DNA from: an uncultured Lachnospiraceae bacterium
Lineage (GTDB): Bacteria > Bacillota > Clostridia > Lachnospirales > Lachnospiraceae
Reading direction: 5' to 3'
DNA: 64,000 bases
Assembly (NCBI GenBank): GCA_910576975.1
Contig: CAJTJY010000014.1
Coordinates: 31,800 to 95,799 of the forward strand
This document shows positions 62,701 through 64,000 of the stretch, one piece after another. The first letter of the stretch is position 1; each line of letters starts with the position of its first letter. A program made the position numbers and the translations under genes. The notes under the pieces were generated by a model, which was not told the origin of the DNA, ran no database searches, and was given only the letters and a program-made list of their open reading frames with translations.

Positions 62701-63815
62701 CTCACTCCAGAAGCTTCTTCCCCTTCCGCAAAACCAAGGGACAACCCGGATAGATAGATCAGGCCTGCAGCGTTTGATTGAAAACAAAAGGCGGGAACTG
62801 GGTAACATCCTGCCTGTGCGCTCCAATGATCCCCAGACAAATTCCCAGGAAGAACTCCGCTTTTTAGTTCTTTGTCTGAAACTTCCGTAGCTGTTCCAGA
62901 GGGAAGCTGCTGCATCTCTACAGAATAATAGCAATCGGCTATGCTAGAAAGGAGCTCAGAGTTCGCTCCCTCTGCCGCTGCAATTGCAAAAGCGTCATAT
63001 CCCTGATATTGTACCATTCCTACATTGACGCACTGGGAAATCTCTTTGCATGCCGTTTTTGCCACTCTTCCGAGGATCCCCCCTGTATAAATTAAATCAC
63101 TTCTGCTTCCGCTTGCCAAAACGTTTGCCCCATTATAGCAGTCTTTGATAGAAATGTTTCCATTTCCCATATCTGCTGACGTACGGCATTCACCAATAAT
63201 CCCCCCTGCTCCAACTGTATCACAGAGCTCTGAACGATTGATATTCAATTCCCCGTTCAATACCACGATGCTAGAAACATTGGCATATCCATTCACCTCT
63301 CCTGCAAGAGTCCCAATCGCTGCCAGTCCATCGGTAAAATCAGTGTGAACATCTACATTGGTAAAGATCAGGTTTTTAACCTCTGCATAATCGGAAGAAT
63401 TGTCAGAGCCAATGACGCTGAACAATCCCACCTGTCCATATTTTCCCTCCTGATTGATGCTTCCATCCAACTGAATCGTTAATCCAGAAATCACATGTCC
63501 CTGTCCGTCAAACGTCCCCGAAAATACATTGGGCTCCGACGGATTACAGCTTCCCTTATTCCCTATGTAACCTCCCATGGGCGTCCATGAAACGCCAGAC
63601 AGGTCGATATCTTCTGTCAGCACATAATCCCCTGTCATCGGATAATTACTGTCTGTTCCGATCTTTGCTAAATCTTCTGCTGTCCCTATGGAGATCGCTG
63701 TCCCCTCTTGCGCCTGGACCATTGCGGCAGGCTCTGCATTAGAAAATAAAAGCGCTGCTGCAAGTACCCAGGAAAACATCCGTCCCCAGATTTTGTTTCT
63801 GGAATTTTGCTTCAT
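59712..63815 (-). CDS. CotH-kinase-family surface protein with Ig-like domains
   Basis: 1367 residues; AAAGGAGG before the ATG and an extended -10 (TGTTACAAT) upstream. Signal peptide (VLAAALLFSNAEPAAMVQAQE), then GLUG-type beta repeats (about 90-320), Ig-like/FN3-like segments, the CotH kinase domain (about 520-960: GRGNSTWSYAQQNRLKKPY, MRNELVHDF, active-site GPAWDYDWAWGN), further Ig-like modules and a C-terminal Big_2 domain plus a Lys-rich tail (ATVSKTGKITAKSPGTAKI). CotH proteins phosphorylate spore-coat proteins in Bacillus; in this setting it is a secreted or wall-bound protein kinase-like enzyme of unknown substrate. Confidence 0.9.
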   Translation of the reverse strand: MKQNSRNKIWGRMFSWVLAAALLFSNAEPAAMVQAQEGTAISIGTAEDLAKIGTDSNYPMTGDYVLTEDIDLSGVSWTPMGGYIGNKGSCNPSEPNVFSGTFDGQGHVISGLTIQLDGSINQEGKYGQVGLFSVIGSDNSSDYAEVKNLIFTNVDVHTDFTDGLAAIGTLAGEVNGYANVSSIVVLNGELNINRSELCDTVGAGGIIGECRTSADMGNGNISIKDCYNGANVLASGSRSDLIYTGGILGRVAKTACKEISQCVNVGMVQYQGYDAFAIAAAEGANSELLSSIADCYYSVEMQQLPSGTATEVSDKELKSGVLPGNLSGDHWSAQAGCYPVPAFCFQSNAAGLIYLSGLSLGFAEGEEASGVRTEIVLPQSAGGQALTWTSSQEHALSIQGDRAIAHSAEIGSNTTVTLTAQTSKGEQRSFKIIVLTDREQKATFDQGYPKVGEPFTVSVSNTEGIELSYQWSVNGTPVSNDAASYTPSADDLEKFISVVVTAQKEGMRWELSAYCSQLPVIYVDTNDGQEINSNTVAKDAFIKVQGNQEFNNQDTWYEGATTIKGRGNSTWSYAQQNRLKKPYKLKLDSKANLLGLGRGSNKHWVLLANVIDHTNMRNELVHDFTKKIGMETTIGDTGVILILNGEYQGVYELSEHVRVGGARVDVFEWEELADDIAKAVCKKETALKKSDLETFLEENFSWMSGSFQYQGKTYQVADYYTDPIPDFTGGFLLDMDRRSANDQYKYISTFQTSNGVPMFFRAPEYAKTNPKMVEYARNYLNAYESALASPDFTTNYQGKNVHYTDLFDMDSLLQYWLICEFTNNWDSMKNSSYLYKDLEGKAKMGPAWDYDWAWGNINMYNMTGPFVYDQWHTTLSGISMSAGGFAEEDYQKRQWQRFLVKDPYFVTRAYELYHKYHSSAFEEMIKSGGTIDTLLEKYRKASEVNDNKWSYSYGLYWGKAFVNGLEVSTASQNYQAAVNSMKTFIEKRLDWMDRQFTDVNTLYASLGNTVSDDITVTASGFAEDGTLTATAEIASPDVKYVTFLVNGRKLASGGSERIPVVNGMAAATVDGDMMLTNQLNTIEALAVDSSGAYIKNKINFTTFDGPQVKLEGTVVVQSDRQGEISYPGDTLKAEVTDTNNSGTLHYQWFADNTAIAGATETTYVLRATEIGKQLSVKVSSSKETGTLKGVYAGTVKNKQQPVKVKNIKLSAKSKKMYAYQTLQLKATVTPAAASKNIAYVSSKKSVATVSKTGKITAKSPGTAKITVKATDGSNVKAVCNITVRKPVIKVSGKMSVKLKKSLTLTAKTYGLKGKVTWKLDAKGKKLLKLKKAGTNKIKLTAGKKTGKAKLTVTCGKKKVTKVIQVKK

Positions 63816-63893
63816 AAATTACCTCCTTTTTTGTACGTTGGCGTGTTAACCTTATTGTAACATAAAACAGTACCAACGAGGAAAGATTTTACC

Positions 63894-64000
63894 GTTTTTT
63901 GAGTTTCCGTATTTTGCATTTTTATAGGATCAAAGTGGGACTGTGGCACGGATATATTCGCTTGTTCAAAAGGTCTTGCCGCTCATGCGGCAAAGACAGA
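63894..64000. repeat. Palindromic intergenic repeat, copy B (cut by window edge)
   Basis: Shares with copy A the arm GAGTTTCCG.ATTTTGCA and the inner AAAAGGTCTTGCCGC..GCGGCA hairpin. The rest lies outside the window. Located upstream of the CotH promoter. Confidence 0.65.

Overview
The window looks like a gut Clostridia/Lachnospiraceae chromosome. It carries a Tad pilus locus of the Lachnospiraceae type (FHA/DUF6382, DUF5702, Flp), a BofA-family protein, flagellin with FliS, a DUF6240-like flagellar protein, type III pantothenate kinase and a SleB-type hydrolase. Almost everything is on the minus strand. No rRNA, tRNA, CRISPR array or recognisable recombinase was found.

Layout. (1) 1-9.54 kb is the edge of an accessory, probably conjugative, element: a giant thioester/SpaA-repeat surface protein cut by the window edge, a lipoprotein, small membrane proteins, an actin-like ParM/StbA protein next to a ribbon-helix-helix-like partner, a Cys-rich protein, three DUF6462-like proteins, and a 0.5-kb gene-free stretch that folds into many helices and may be a large structured RNA. 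(2) 9.6-24.5 kb is housekeeping: lysS-greA-dusB-coaX-birA-argF, SPFH/NfeD membrane genes, an SH3/SleB cell-wall hydrolase with WalR-like boxes at its promoter, pgi and murG. (3) 24.5-45.3 kb holds HIT and flavodoxin/SCP2 genes, then a Tad pilus locus (two A24 peptidases, CpaE, CpaF, TadB, TadC, Flp, DUF5702, TadE-like proteins, FHA protein). (4) 45.4-64 kb holds BofA and YaaL, fliS-flagellin-DUF6240, a large membrane-anchored protein, a methyltransferase, a PLC-like protein, small metabolic genes and a CotH-kinase/Ig-like surface protein.

The main discovery is inside the Tad locus. cpaF is split in its conserved TGHDGS motif by 9.6 kb of AT-rich DNA. Three junctions (33257, 35519, 42885) share only the trinucleotide ATG (CAT on the coding strand). 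The outer two are cpaF/element hybrids and the middle one joins two element ends. The simplest reading is two mobile cassettes in tandem, integrated site-specifically with a very short core, as serine recombinases do. Deleting everything between the outer cores rebuilds an in-frame cpaF of 403-414 codons. The right cassette (7.37 kb) carries a complete Detocs antiphage two-component system (dtcA-dtcB-dtcC order). The left cassette (2.26 kb) carries a three-gene operon of unknown function (two membrane proteins, one soluble protein) with its own promoter and terminators. It is a good candidate for an undescribed defence cassette.

How the parts work together: the Tad genes would build an Flp pilus if cpaF were intact, so the cassettes trade, perhaps reversibly, pilus function for phage defence. 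Gene starts below were chosen by Shine-Dalgarno spacing and often lie downstream of the longest possible start.
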